Below are positions 17,637 through 26,028 of a DNA stretch of 64,000 nucleotides, in pieces. The position numbers were made by a program, and so were the translations under genes. The notes under the pieces are model-generated. The model made no database searches. It was not told where the DNA came from and worked only from the letters and a program-made list of their open reading frames with translations. This DNA is from Ensifer adhaerens (GTDB lineage: Bacteria; Pseudomonadota; Alphaproteobacteria; Rhizobiales; Rhizobiaceae): assembly GCF_000697965.2 (NCBI RefSeq), contig NZ_CP015881.1:1227501-1291500 (forward strand), given 5' to 3'. Numbering within the stretch: position 1 is the first letter of the stretch; every line of letters begins with the position of its first letter.

Positions 17637-18244
17637 TGGCCAGCCAATCGCAGATTTACGCCGGCGCCTTTGCCGATCCAGTCTTTGCCGCTCAGTCCGT
17701 CTTCCGCGACCTGATGGACGGCTTTGCCCGTCCGGGTACGATCAAGCGCCTCGAAGCGACGAGCACGCCTCCGGCTCCGCTCGCTACGGCCGCAGGCGCC
17801 GTAGCGCTGACTCTGTGCGACCATGACACGCCCGTCTGGCTGACGCCGGCACTTTCCAAATCGGCCGTTCCGCAGTGGATCGCTTTCCACACCGGTGCTC
17901 CGCTCACCACCAGCAAGACCGACGCGCGCTTCGCCTTCATCGAAAAGGGCGCCGCCTTCCCCGGCTTCGACCAGTTCTCGCTTGGCACGCAGGACTATCC
18001 GGATCGCTCGACGACACTCGTCATCGAAGTCGAAGCGCTGAGCGGCGGCCCTGCGCTGACCGCCAAAGGCCCCGGCATCAAGGACGTGACGGAGATTGCG
18101 GTGAAGGGGCTGCCGGACGTCTTCCTCGAATTCTGGACCGCCAATCGCGCGATCTTTCCGCGCGGCGTCGATCTCGTGCTGACGGCCGGCGACAAGCTCA
18201 TCTGCCTGCCGCGCACCACCCGTCTTTCGCTCAAGGAGGCGTGA
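17636..18244 (+). CDS. phnH: Phosphonate C-P lyase core subunit PhnH
   Basis: 202 residues. The N-terminus has the typical PhnH stretch FADPVFAAQSVFRDLMDGFARPGTI, and the domain continues ALTLCDHDTPVWLT, RSTTLVIEVEAL and FPRGVDLVLTAGDKLICLPRTTRL. PhnH has a PLP-transferase-like fold without the catalytic lysine and forms part of the PhnGHIJ core. The start overlaps the phnG stop by one base, and the stop is 3 nt before phnI. Confidence 0.95.
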   Translation: MASQSQIYAGAFADPVFAAQSVFRDLMDGFARPGTIKRLEATSTPPAPLATAAGAVALTLCDHDTPVWLTPALSKSAVPQWIAFHTGAPLTTSKTDARFAFIEKGAAFPGFDQFSLGTQDYPDRSTTLVIEVEALSGGPALTAKGPGIKDVTEIAVKGLPDVFLEFWTANRAIFPRGVDLVLTAGDKLICLPRTTRLSLKEA

Positions 18245-18247
18245 GCC

Positions 18248-19357
18248 ATGTATGTAGCCGTCAAGGGCGGGGAAGCCGCCATTGCCAATGCCCACCGCCT
18301 TCTCGCCGATCGCCGCCGTGGCGACCGTAGCCTTCCCTCCATCACCATCGACCAGGTGGTCGAGCAGCTCGGCCTTGCGGTCGATAGAGTGATGGCGGAA
18401 GCCTCGCTCTATGACCGTGCGCTCGCAGCCCTTGCCGTCCGCCAGGCGCGCGGCGACATGATCGAGGCGATCTTCATCCTGCGCGCCTATCGCACGACGT
18501 TGCCGCGCTTCGGCTACTCCGAGCCGGTCGATACCGCCGACATGAAGGTCGAGCGCCGCGTGTCGGCGACCTACAAGGATCTGCCCGGCGGACAGCTTCT
18601 GGGCCCGACCTTCGATTACACCCACCGCCTGCTCGACCCATCACTGATCGCCGACGAAGCGGTCGAAGAACCGGCAGTCAAGGAGCCCGGTGAGCATGTG
18701 ATGCGCGTCTCCGACATTCTCGACGGCGAAGGCCTGATCGAGGGTGATGGCCAGATGCCCGAGGGCCATGTCATGGGCGACCTTACCCGCGAGCCGATGG
18801 AGTTTCCGATGGCCCGGGACCTGCGACTGCAGGCGCTTGCCCGCGGCGACGAAGGCTTCCTCTTGGCGCTCGCCTACTCCACCCAGCGCGGCTACGGCCG
18901 CACCCACCCATTCGTCGGCGAAGTCCGCATCGGAGAAGTGGAAGTCGAACTCGATCTGCCGGAACTCGGCTTTGCCGTCTCACTCGGCGCGATCCGCGTC
19001 ACTGAATGCCAGATGGTCAACCAGTTCATGGGCTCGGCCAAGCAGCCGCCGCAATTCACCCGCGGCTACGGCCTCGTCTTTGGCCAGAGTGAACGCAAAG
19101 CGATGTCGATGTCGCTGGTCGACCGGGCACTGCGCACTGACGAGTTCAGCGAGGACATCGTCGCACCCGCCCAGGATCAGGAATTTGTCATCTCGCATGC
19201 AGATAACGTTCAGGCTACCGGCTTCGTCGAGCACCTGAAGCTGCCGCACTATGTCGACTTCCAGGCCGAACTCGATCTCGTGCGCCGCATGCGCCGCGAT
19301 TACGAGGCCGCGAATTCAGGTGAAGCACCGAAGGTACAACGGGAGGCGGCCGAATGA
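18248..19357 (+). CDS. phnI: Phosphonate C-P lyase core subunit PhnI
   Basis: 369 residues, matching PhnI length (about 354 in E. coli). Markers are MYVAVKGGEAAIANAHRLL at the N-terminus, the nucleosidase-related middle with GGQLLGPTFDYTHRLLDPSL, FLLALAYSTQRGYGRTHPFVGEVRIGEV, and HADNVQATGFVEHLKLPHYVDFQAELDLVR near the end. PhnI catalyses formation of the ribose-phosphonate from ATP and the phosphonate together with PhnGHL. A 265-nt gap to phnJ, unlike the tight spacing elsewhere, holds a small antisense reading frame. Confidence 0.95.
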   Translation: MYVAVKGGEAAIANAHRLLADRRRGDRSLPSITIDQVVEQLGLAVDRVMAEASLYDRALAALAVRQARGDMIEAIFILRAYRTTLPRFGYSEPVDTADMKVERRVSATYKDLPGGQLLGPTFDYTHRLLDPSLIADEAVEEPAVKEPGEHVMRVSDILDGEGLIEGDGQMPEGHVMGDLTREPMEFPMARDLRLQALARGDEGFLLALAYSTQRGYGRTHPFVGEVRIGEVEVELDLPELGFAVSLGAIRVTECQMVNQFMGSAKQPPQFTRGYGLVFGQSERKAMSMSLVDRALRTDEFSEDIVAPAQDQEFVISHADNVQATGFVEHLKLPHYVDFQAELDLVRRMRRDYEAANSGEAPKVQREAAE

Positions 19358-19383
19358 TCGGGCATACCGCCAGCCCTAGCGGT

Positions 19384-19578
19384 TCAATCGCCGCCGCCAT
19401 CCCCGCCACCACAATCGCCGCCGTCACCGGCATAGACACCACCGGCGTCGCCACCTCCGTCGTTCTTGCGCGCCCTGCTCTCCGTCTCGCGCTGCGGCCG
19501 GCGGGCAATGCCGAACAGGCCGGCAACCGCCGAACACAGCACGAAGATCCCAATCACCCAGACGAAAATCTCGCTCAA
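19384..19578 (-). CDS. Small single-TM protein with Gly/Asp tail, antisense within the phnI-phnJ gap (tentative)
   Basis: 64 residues read from a TTG at 19578: one clean hydrophobic helix (IFVWVIGIFVLCSAVAGLFGIA), a basic stretch (RRPQRETESRARK), and a low-complexity Gly/Asp tail containing one Cys (GVYAGDGGDCGGGDGGGD). This is a believable membrane-anchored small protein of a type often seen in rhizobia, whereas the overlapping plus-strand frame (19354-19626) has no coherent features. AGG lies about 7 nt before the TTG. No family is recognised. It would be transcribed against the phn operon, which is unusual. Confidence 0.5.
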   Translation of the reverse strand: MSEIFVWVIGIFVLCSAVAGLFGIARRPQRETESRARKNDGGGDAGGVYAGDGGDCGGGDGGGD

Positions 19579-19622
19579 ATCCTGGCCTCATCAGCGGTCG
19601 ACACACTCAAGGGTAATCAGCG

Positions 19623-20501
19623 ATGAACGACCTTGCTACCTATAATTTCGCCTATCTGGACGAACAAACCAAGCGCATGATCCGCCGCGCGATCCTGAAG
19701 GCGATCGCCATTCCCGGCTACCAGGTTCCATTTGCGTCGCGCGAAATGCCGATGCCCTACGGCTGGGGCACCGGCGGCGTCCAGGTCACCGCCTCGATCC
19801 TCGGTCCGCAGGACGTCTTGAAGGTCATCGACCAGGGCGCCGACGACACAACCAACGCGGTTTCCATCCGCGCCTTTTTCCAGAAGGTCGCCGACGTTGC
19901 CGTCACCACCCGGACGAAAGACGCGACGATCATCCAGACGCGCCACCGCATTCCGGAGGAAAAACTCTCGGAGGGACAGACGCTCGTCTACCAGGTGCCG
20001 ATCCCGGAACCCTTGCGCTTCCTCGAGCCGCGCGAGACCGAGACGCGGAAGATGCATGCGCTCGAGGAATACGGGCTGATGCATGTGAAGCTCTACGAGG
20101 ACATCGCCCGCAACGGCCATATCGCCACGACCTACGCCTATCCGGTCAAGGTCGAGGGACGTTACGTGATGGACCCGTCGCCGACGCCTAAGTTCGACAA
20201 TCCGAAGATGCATATGTCGGAAGCGCTGCAGCTCTTCGGCGCCGGTCGCGAAAAGCGGATCTACGCTGTCCCGCCCTATACCGAAGTCGTCAGCCTCGAT
20301 TTCGACGACCATCCCTTCGAGATCCAGAGCTTCGACAAGCCCTGCGCGCTCTGCGGCGCCGAGGACGTCTATCTCGACGAGGTGATCCTCGACGACAAGG
20401 GCGGACGCATGTTCGTCTGCTCCGATACCGATCATTGCGAAGACCGCCGCGCCTGCGGCCATGCAGGTCACATGCTTGCCCGAAAGGAAGCCGCAGAATG
20501 A
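19623..20501 (+). CDS. phnJ: Carbon-phosphorus lyase PhnJ, radical SAM-type core enzyme
   Basis: 292 residues. The C-terminal cluster reads CALC...C...C with spacing C-x2-C-x21-C-x5-C (residues from KPCALCGAED to CSDTDHC), exactly the Fe4S4-binding arrangement known for PhnJ. Upstream are the family stretches FAYLDEQTKRMIRRAILKAI, REMPMPYGWGTGG and ETETRKMHALEEYGLMHVKLYEDI. It cleaves the C-P bond of 5-phosphoribose-1-phosphonate by radical chemistry in the PhnGHIJ complex. AAGGG lies 9 nt upstream; the stop overlaps phnK (ATGA). Confidence 0.97.
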   Translation: MNDLATYNFAYLDEQTKRMIRRAILKAIAIPGYQVPFASREMPMPYGWGTGGVQVTASILGPQDVLKVIDQGADDTTNAVSIRAFFQKVADVAVTTRTKDATIIQTRHRIPEEKLSEGQTLVYQVPIPEPLRFLEPRETETRKMHALEEYGLMHVKLYEDIARNGHIATTYAYPVKVEGRYVMDPSPTPKFDNPKMHMSEALQLFGAGREKRIYAVPPYTEVVSLDFDDHPFEIQSFDKPCALCGAEDVYLDEVILDDKGGRMFVCSDTDHCEDRRACGHAGHMLARKEAAE

Positions 20502-21274
20502 GTACGCTCCCGCTTTTGAAAGTGAACGACGTCTCGAAGTTCTACGGAAGCCGCATCGGCTGCCGCAACGTTTCCTTCGAGCTCTATGCGGGCGAAGTGC
20601 TCGCCATCGTCGGCGAATCCGGCTCGGGCAAGACGACACTTCTGTCGTGCCTCTCGACCCGTCTGATGCCGACCTCCGGTATCGTCGAGTACCACATGCG
20701 CGACGGTCAGTACCGTGACCTCGCCCGCATGGGCGAAGCCGAGCGCCGCTTCCTGATGCGTACCGACTGGGGCTTCGTGCACCAGAACCCGGCCGACGGC
20801 CTGCGCATGACCGTGTCTGCCGGCGCCAATGTCGGCGAGCGGTTGATGGCCGTCGGCGATCGCCACTACGGCAACATCCGCGCCACCGCCAGAGACTGGC
20901 TGGAGCGGGTGGAAATCGGCATCGACCGCATCGACGACCAGCCGCGCGCCTTTTCGGGCGGCATGCGTCAGCGCCTCCAGATCGCCCGCAACCTCGTCAC
21001 TTCCCCGCGCCTCGTCTTCATGGACGAGCCGACCGGCGGCCTCGACGTCTCGGTTCAGGCGCGCCTGCTCGATCTCGTGCGCGGCCTCGTGCATGACCTC
21101 GGGCTTGCCGCCATCATCGTCACCCACGATCTCGCCGTCGCCCGCCTTCTTTCACACCGCATGATGGTGATGAAGGACGGAGCCGTCATCGAACAGGGGC
21201 TGACCGACCGCGTGCTCGACGATCCGCGCGAGCCCTATACCCAGCTCCTCGTCTCCTCGATCCTGCAGGTGTAA
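20498..21274 (+). CDS. phnK: C-P lyase-associated ATPase PhnK
   Basis: 258 residues with an ABC-type ATPase layout: Walker A GESGSGKTTLL, signature FSGGMRQRLQIARNL, Walker B RLVFMDEPTGGLD and switch His in IIVTHDLAVARLL. The stretch FYGSRIGCRNVSFELYAGEV and the Arg-rich insert MRTDWGFVHQNPADGLRM are typical of PhnK, which docks on the PhnGHIJ core rather than on a membrane permease. It overlaps phnJ by 4 bp, and the next gene starts 3 nt after its stop. Confidence 0.95.
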   Translation: MSTLPLLKVNDVSKFYGSRIGCRNVSFELYAGEVLAIVGESGSGKTTLLSCLSTRLMPTSGIVEYHMRDGQYRDLARMGEAERRFLMRTDWGFVHQNPADGLRMTVSAGANVGERLMAVGDRHYGNIRATARDWLERVEIGIDRIDDQPRAFSGGMRQRLQIARNLVTSPRLVFMDEPTGGLDVSVQARLLDLVRGLVHDLGLAAIIVTHDLAVARLLSHRMMVMKDGAVIEQGLTDRVLDDPREPYTQLLVSSILQV

Positions 21275-21277
21275 ACC

Positions 21278-21985
21278 ATGGCCACGCCCCTTGTTGTTTC
21301 CGAAGTCGCAAAAAGCTTCACCATGCATCTGCGTGACGGTATCCGCCGGCCGGTCGTCGCCAACGTCTCCTTCTCGGTGAAGGCTGGCGAATGCGTCGTT
21401 CTCGGCGGCCCCTCCGGCGTCGGCAAGAGCTCGATCCTGAAAATGCTCTACGGCAATTACGGCGTCGACGAAGGCCAGATCCTGATGGATCACGACGGCA
21501 AGCTGGTCAATCTGGCAACGGCCGAGCCGCGCACGGTGCTCGAAGTCCGGCGCACGACGCTCGGCTATGTCAGCCAGTTCCTGCGGGTGGTGCCGCGCGT
21601 CTCCTCCCTCGACATCGTCGCCGAGCCGCTGCAGGCCCGCGGCATGCCGCTCGAAGAGGCCCGCACCCATGCGGCCGAACTGTTGAACAAGCTGAACCTG
21701 CCGCGCGAACTCTGGAGCCTGCCACCGGCGACCTTCTCCGGCGGCGAACAGCAGCGCGTCAACATCGCCCGCGGTTTCATCACCGACCACAAGATCCTTC
21801 TGCTCGACGAGCCGACCGCGTCGCTCGACGCGAAGAACCGGGCGGTCGTTGTCGAACTGATTGCCGAGAAGAAGGCCAAGGGCACCGCGCTGATCGGCAT
21901 TTTCCACGACGAGGAAGTGCGCGACGCCGTTGCCGATCGCATTCTCGACGTCTCGGCCTTCTCGCCGCGAAAGGCTGCCGCATGA
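21278..21985 (+). CDS. phnL: C-P lyase-associated ATPase PhnL
   Basis: 235 residues, an ABC-type ATPase: Walker A GGPSGVGKSSILKMLYGNY, signature FSGGEQQRVNIARGF, Walker B ILLLDEPTASLD, switch His in IGIFHDEEVRD. PhnL joins PhnK on the C-P lyase complex and is needed for ribosylation of the phosphonate. The N-terminus LVVSEVAKSFTMHLRDGIRRPVV is family-typical. The stop overlaps the next gene by 4 bp (ATGA). Confidence 0.95.
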   Translation: MATPLVVSEVAKSFTMHLRDGIRRPVVANVSFSVKAGECVVLGGPSGVGKSSILKMLYGNYGVDEGQILMDHDGKLVNLATAEPRTVLEVRRTTLGYVSQFLRVVPRVSSLDIVAEPLQARGMPLEEARTHAAELLNKLNLPRELWSLPPATFSGGEQQRVNIARGFITDHKILLLDEPTASLDAKNRAVVVELIAEKKAKGTALIGIFHDEEVRDAVADRILDVSAFSPRKAAA

Positions 21986-22596
21986 GCCAGAAGCTCGGGC
22001 TCGAGCCCTTTATCCACCCAACGGCGAGCGTCAACAATTCGACGCTCGGCCGCTACACCGAAGTGCAGGAGCGCTCAAGGCTCGACGAGGTCGAGTTCGG
22101 CGACTACTCCTACATCATGCAGGACGGCTCGATCTGGTGCGCAACGATCGGCAAGTTCGTCAACATCGCAGCCGCCGTGCGCATCAACGCCACCAACCAC
22201 CCGACCTGGCGGGCGACGCTGCATCACTTCACCTATCGCGCGCCGAACTATTGGGACGATACCCAACTCGACCACGACCTTTTCGCCTGGCGGCGCTCGA
22301 ACCGGGTGACGATCGGCCATGATGTGTGGATCGGCCACGGCGCCACCATCCTGCCGGGCGTCACTGTCGGCAACGGTGCTGTTATCGGCGCCGGCGCAGT
22401 CGTCTCGAAGGACGTCGAGCCCTACACCATCGTCGGCGGCGTGCCCGCCAAGCTCATCCGCGCCCGTTTCAACGAGGGCGTCGGCGAGCGGATGGACGCG
22501 CTCTCGTGGTGGGACTGGGACCACCAGCGCCTGCGCCGCGCGCTCGACGATTTCCGCGAGCTGACGGCCGAAGAGTTTTTGGTGCGTTATGCGTGA
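21982..22596 (+). CDS. Hexapeptide-repeat acyltransferase of the phosphonate cluster
   Basis: 204 residues with left-handed beta-helix repeats (VTIGHDVWIGHGATILPGVTVGNGAVIGAGAVVSKDVEPYTIVGGVPAKLIRARF) and a C-terminal helical tail. It matches the phosphonate-metabolism transferase hexapeptide family regularly placed at the end of alphaproteobacterial phn operons. The substrate is unknown; acetylation of an aminophosphonate has been proposed for analogous genes. The start overlaps phnL by 4 bp. phnM and phnN, needed after the core complex, are not next to it. Confidence 0.88.
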   Translation: MSQKLGLEPFIHPTASVNNSTLGRYTEVQERSRLDEVEFGDYSYIMQDGSIWCATIGKFVNIAAAVRINATNHPTWRATLHHFTYRAPNYWDDTQLDHDLFAWRRSNRVTIGHDVWIGHGATILPGVTVGNGAVIGAGAVVSKDVEPYTIVGGVPAKLIRARFNEGVGERMDALSWWDWDHQRLRRALDDFRELTAEEFLVRYA

Positions 22597-22603
22597 GTGA
22601 TAC

Positions 22604-22630
22604 GGCGCCGGGCAGAGGTTCGGCGCCTTT
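22604..22630 (+). terminator. Possible terminator of the phn operon
   Basis: GGCGCC (22604-22609) and GGCGCC (22622-22627), self-complementary, are followed by TTTCC. The stem is short and the T-run only three bases; it lies 8 nt after the last phn gene and converges with the DUF922 gene. Confidence 0.4.
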
Positions 22631-22650
22631 CCGAGCTGAGAACGAGCCGG

Positions 22651-23247
22651 TTACGGCCCGTTGACCAACTTCAGAATCAACTGGTGAATATTGCCGCCAT
22701 CGGTCAACTCGACCTGGTCGAAGTCGCGGCTGCGCTGGCGCTGCGTCTGCGAGAGCGCGCCGAGGCGCTTGGTCATGACGGTCCTGATCTTGCGGCACTT
22801 CGGATCGTCGGGAACAGTGAGGCCCAGCGTCGCCTGCTCGATCGCGCGGACCATCTCCTTGATGAAATCGCCGTGCACGAGTTCGTGCTTGCGCACGCCG
22901 TCGATGAAGATGTCCCAGTTTTCGCGCGTGCCTGAAGGCAGCGGCCTTGCCGGTTTCGGCAGGGTGTAGGTGATGATCAGTTTCGGCTTTGCCACCGCCA
23001 GCACGCAGGCACCGCCTTGCTCTTCATATTTTCGCGTCCAGGTCAGCTTGAAGTTGGTGTGTGCGATCGCCCTGCCGATTCCGGCTTTCGGACCTCGTTC
23101 GCCGATCGAGGCGTAGAGCTCGGCACCCGTCTGCCCGGTGATTGTGTAGAGCGCTTCCTTTTCGACCGGCTGCCATTCGGCAGAGGCGAACCGCGGCCCA
23201 GACGCAAGGCAAAGGGCAACGACGCCCAGGCAAAGGCTTTTGTTCAA
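22651..23247 (-). CDS. Exported DUF922-family probable zinc protease
   Basis: 198 residues read from a TTG at 23247 with GAGGGG 5 nt upstream. A signal peptide (LGVVALCLASGPRFASA) leads to a domain with KEALYTITGQTGAELYASIGERGP at the start and GVRKHELVHGDFIKEMVRAIE in the middle. The HExxH-like HELVH suits a Zn-dependent hydrolase, as is proposed for DUF922. The protein is presumably periplasmic. The substrate is unknown. Earlier in-frame ATGs would break the signal peptide, so I favour the TTG start. Confidence 0.8.
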   Translation of the reverse strand: MNKSLCLGVVALCLASGPRFASAEWQPVEKEALYTITGQTGAELYASIGERGPKAGIGRAIAHTNFKLTWTRKYEEQGGACVLAVAKPKLIITYTLPKPARPLPSGTRENWDIFIDGVRKHELVHGDFIKEMVRAIEQATLGLTVPDDPKCRKIRTVMTKRLGALSQTQRQRSRDFDQVELTDGGNIHQLILKLVNGP

Positions 23248-23326
23248 TCCAACCCCTCGAAGTTCGCGCTGTCGGCGCACGATTCCTGGCCGCATTCCTT
23301 AAACGCGAATCGGCCAATGGCAACAG

Positions 23327-23374
23327 GCCAAAAAACAAAGGCACCGCGCGCCGTCTCCAGCGTGCGGTGCCTTT
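23327..23374 (-). terminator. Intrinsic terminator of the DUF992 gene
   Basis: AAAGGCACCGC (23337-23347) pairs perfectly with GCGGTGCCTTT (23364-23374) over 11 bp. Read on the minus strand the stem is followed by a T-rich stretch (GTTTTTTGG), giving a classical intrinsic terminator about 60 nt after the DUF992 stop. Confidence 0.85.
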
Positions 23375-23435
23375 GCGTCTTACCCGGTCTTTTGACGCCC
23401 CGTTGTGGGAGGGGCAACGGGCCGCCCAAACGACG

Positions 23436-23960
23436 TTAGTTGACGGCCGTCAGCGTCATCGACGTGCCGGTGGCCGCGAGGTTCAGGCCGATCTGGCCGG
23501 TCACGCTGATCGTCTGCAGGTGGATCGAACCGGAGGTGCCGCCGACGAGGATGTTGGCACCGATACCGGCGCCGACGGTCGCTTCCGCCGTTGCCCCCTG
23601 GTAGAGACCGCCGAGCGAACCGCGGTGGTAGCCGGCGGTCGGTGCGAACACGGCCCAAATCAGGCGGCTCTGCGTCGTGAAGCCGACATCGACGCCCATC
23701 TTGCGGATGGCGCCGGAATAGTGGTCGGAGGCTTCAGCACCCATGGTCGAGCGGAAGACGCAATCGACTTCCTTGGCCGAGCCGAGCACATAGCCGACAC
23801 CGCCAGCGATGTTGCAATCGAGGTAACCAATCTTGACGCCGTTGCTTGTGTCGGGCTCGGGCTGCGGTTGAACTGTCGCGAGATCGGCTGCGTTTGCGGC
23901 GATCGCGCCCGCGAGAACCAGAGACGCTGCGGACACCTTTACGGCAAAACTCTTTTTCAT
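23436..23960 (-). CDS. Exported DUF992-family protein
   Basis: 174 residues with a clear signal peptide (VSAASLVLAGAIAANAA) and the DUF992 pattern GVKIGYLDCNIAGGVGYVLGSAKEVDCVF, SDHYSGAIRKMGVDVGFTTQSRLIWAVFAP and a Gly-rich C-terminal half. Two Cys residues (YLDCNIAG and VDCVF) may form a disulfide. This small periplasmic family is common in Rhizobiales and has no assigned function. GGAG is 6-7 nt before the ATG. It ends in a strong intrinsic terminator and appears monocistronic. Confidence 0.85.
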   Translation of the reverse strand: MKKSFAVKVSAASLVLAGAIAANAADLATVQPQPEPDTSNGVKIGYLDCNIAGGVGYVLGSAKEVDCVFRSTMGAEASDHYSGAIRKMGVDVGFTTQSRLIWAVFAPTAGYHRGSLGGLYQGATAEATVGAGIGANILVGGTSGSIHLQTISVTGQIGLNLAATGTSMTLTAVN

Positions 23961-24296
23961 TCTTGTCTCCTTCTCGGAACGTCAGAAATGATTGTCATTT
24001 GACCGGCGGCACACGAACTCAAGCACATAGCGCACGCTGCAGGAAACCAAAGCCATAGCCCGCGATCGGGCAATTCCGTGGCAAGCTTTTAGCAGACGAT
24101 AAAATTGGTCGGGTTTCCCCAACAATGACTGCAGATTGTGTTGAAAAAGCCACGGAATGGCCGGGCCCGGGCAGTCTGCGACGCTCATGCGCGGCAGCGT
24201 GTGGCGGCGCCGATTGGCGCGGGGCAATGCAGCGGTTACACGGGGGGAGGTTCCGATCGGGCGACGGCGCCGCCCGATCGGAGGAGATATCGTTTC
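23961..24296. other. Intergenic region between DUF992 and DhaKL genes
   Basis: 336 bases without a supported gene. It holds the DUF992 ribosome site near its left end and a long stem-loop at 24253-24281 near its right end. I see no tRNA, repeat or other coding signal. Confidence 0.6.
24253..24281 (-). terminator. Long stem-loop after the DhaKL operon
   Basis: CCGATCGGGCG (24253-24263) pairs perfectly with CGCCCGATCGG (24271-24281) over 11 bp with a 7-nt loop, 16 nt past the DhaKL stop on the minus strand. The following bases lack a T-run, so it may act as an mRNA 3'-end stabiliser or a factor-dependent terminator. Confidence 0.5.
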
Positions 24297-26015
24297 TTAG
24301 GCCTTTGCGGCCTGCGCCAGGACACCGGCGGCAACGCGTGCCGTCAGCGCCAGAGAAACGGCGCCGGCGTCCGGATGACCGATGCTCTTTTCCGCAAGCG
24401 GCCGTGCCCGGCCGAGCTTCGGCGTCAGGCTCGAAGTGGCTTCGGCCGCTTCGGTCGCAGCCTTTGCCGCCGCCTGCCATGCCTCGATCAACGGCTTTCC
24501 GGCGGCAAACGCGCGCTCCAGGGTCTCGACGAAAGGCACCAATGCATCGACAAGGGTCTTGTCGCCGACACGGGCGCGGCCGAGGCGGGTCACGCCATCG
24601 AGTGCACGGCGGGCACCGTCGACAATCGCGGCATCGGTCGGGGCTGCATCATCGTTGAAGGCATTGCTCCAGGCGCGCAACAGCAGGCCCCAGATCGCGC
24701 CCGACGTGCCGCCGGCCCGGTCCGCCCAGGCATCGCCCGCCACCGCCAGAACGCTGGCGGCGCCTGCACCCGCTTCAACCGCCGCCTTCGCGGCATCGTT
24801 GGCCGCGGCCGAACCGCGGCGCATGCCCTGTCCGTGGTCGCCGTCGCCGGCAAAGGCGTCGATGCGACCGAGTTCGTCTTCCGCCTGCTTCAGCGCCTCG
24901 GCCATTTCGCCGATCAGCCGCGCAATGCACGCGCCGCTCTGACGGGAGGTCTCGGAAGCCGCTGCGAAGGAAATGGCGTCCTCGTCATCCTTGAGCGTGT
25001 CCGTCGCGGGCTCGGTGGCGATGATCGCCCCCTTGCGCAGGGCCGGCGCATCGCAAGCCGCGCGCCAGTAGGTCTCGAGCTCGTCGTTCAGCCACATCAG
25101 CGTCAGCGAGCAGCCCTGCATGTCGAGGCTGGTGACGAATTCGCCGCATTCCGGATCGACGATCTCCAGGCCAGCCGCCTTCAGTTCCTTTTCGATCGCA
25201 ACCCAAAGCACGAAGAGTTCTTCATACTTGGTCGAGCCGAGGCCGTTCAGAAGCGGTGCGACCTTGCGCACATCCGCCGGCCGCTCGGCGAGCAGTTTGC
25301 CGACGAGCAGCTTCGCGAACTCAGTTGCCGAAACCATCTTTTCTTCGCGGATACCCGGCTCGCCGTGGATGCCGAGACCAAGGGCCATCTCGCCCTTTGG
25401 AACGGTGAAGAGCGGACCCTTGGCGCCCGGAAGCGTGCAGCCGCCGAAAGCCACACCGAAGGAGACGGTGCGGTCGTTGGCAAGACGGGTGACGCGCTCA
25501 ACTTCGTCGAGATTGAGGCCCGCTTCCGCAGCGGCTCCAGCAACCTTGAAGACCACGAGGTCGCCGGCGATGCCGCGGCGCTTGGCCGGGGTTTCGGCAG
25601 AGGCGCTCGCCACGTCGTCCGTCACCGGCACGATCCGCACGTCGATGCCTTCGGCGCGCAGCCGCTCGGCGGCAACGCCGAAGTTCAAGACGTCGCCGGC
25701 ATAGTTGCCGAAGCCAAGCAGCACGCCGCCGCCCTGGTCAGCCACCCGGCAGACGCGGGCAACTGCCGCGGTCGAAGGTGAGGCGAAGACGTCACCGGCC
25801 ACGGCCGCATCCGCCATGCCCGGGCCAACATAGCCGGCAAAGGCCGGGTAGTGGCCGGAGCCGCCGCCGACGACGACGGCGACCTTGCCCTTCGGCACTT
25901 TGGTCGAGCGCACGACGCCGCCCTTCACGAGACGGACGTTGCGCGCGTAGATCGAGCTGAATCCGGCAAGCGCGGTCGTCGCAAATTCTTCCGGTGCGTC
26001 AAAGATTGTGGTCAT
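24297..26015 (-). CDS. Dihydroxyacetone/erythrulose-type kinase, fused DhaK-DhaL
   Basis: 572 residues in the single-chain ATP-dependent layout. The DhaK half (1-330) has VVVGGGSGHYPAFAGYVGPGMADAAVAGDVFASP and GLGIHGEPGIREEKM, whose His forms the hemiaminal with the ketone substrate. The DhaL half (about 365-572) has the metal-binding DAFAGDGDHGQGMRRG motif and ADRAGGTSGAIWGLLLRAW. It phosphorylates a ketose such as dihydroxyacetone or erythrulose. It is the last gene of the operon pdxA2-tctC-tctB-tctA-TIM barrel-DhaKL, 13 nt after the TIM-barrel gene, so the in vivo substrate is probably an intermediate of that pathway. Confidence 0.88.
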   Translation of the reverse strand: MTTIFDAPEEFATTALAGFSSIYARNVRLVKGGVVRSTKVPKGKVAVVVGGGSGHYPAFAGYVGPGMADAAVAGDVFASPSTAAVARVCRVADQGGGVLLGFGNYAGDVLNFGVAAERLRAEGIDVRIVPVTDDVASASAETPAKRRGIAGDLVVFKVAGAAAEAGLNLDEVERVTRLANDRTVSFGVAFGGCTLPGAKGPLFTVPKGEMALGLGIHGEPGIREEKMVSATEFAKLLVGKLLAERPADVRKVAPLLNGLGSTKYEELFVLWVAIEKELKAAGLEIVDPECGEFVTSLDMQGCSLTLMWLNDELETYWRAACDAPALRKGAIIATEPATDTLKDDEDAISFAAASETSRQSGACIARLIGEMAEALKQAEDELGRIDAFAGDGDHGQGMRRGSAAANDAAKAAVEAGAGAASVLAVAGDAWADRAGGTSGAIWGLLLRAWSNAFNDDAAPTDAAIVDGARRALDGVTRLGRARVGDKTLVDALVPFVETLERAFAAGKPLIEAWQAAAKAATEAAEATSSLTPKLGRARPLAEKSIGHPDAGAVSLALTARVAAGVLAQAAKA

Positions 26016-26028
26016 CGCGTCTCTTCCC

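Noticed and set aside
19354..19626. A 90-residue plus-strand frame following phnI
   Set aside because: Its ATG overlaps the phnI stop, which would fit an operon, but its Ala/Thr/Val-rich N-half and polar tail show no fold, while the opposite strand gives a clean TM protein. I could not settle it from sequence alone.
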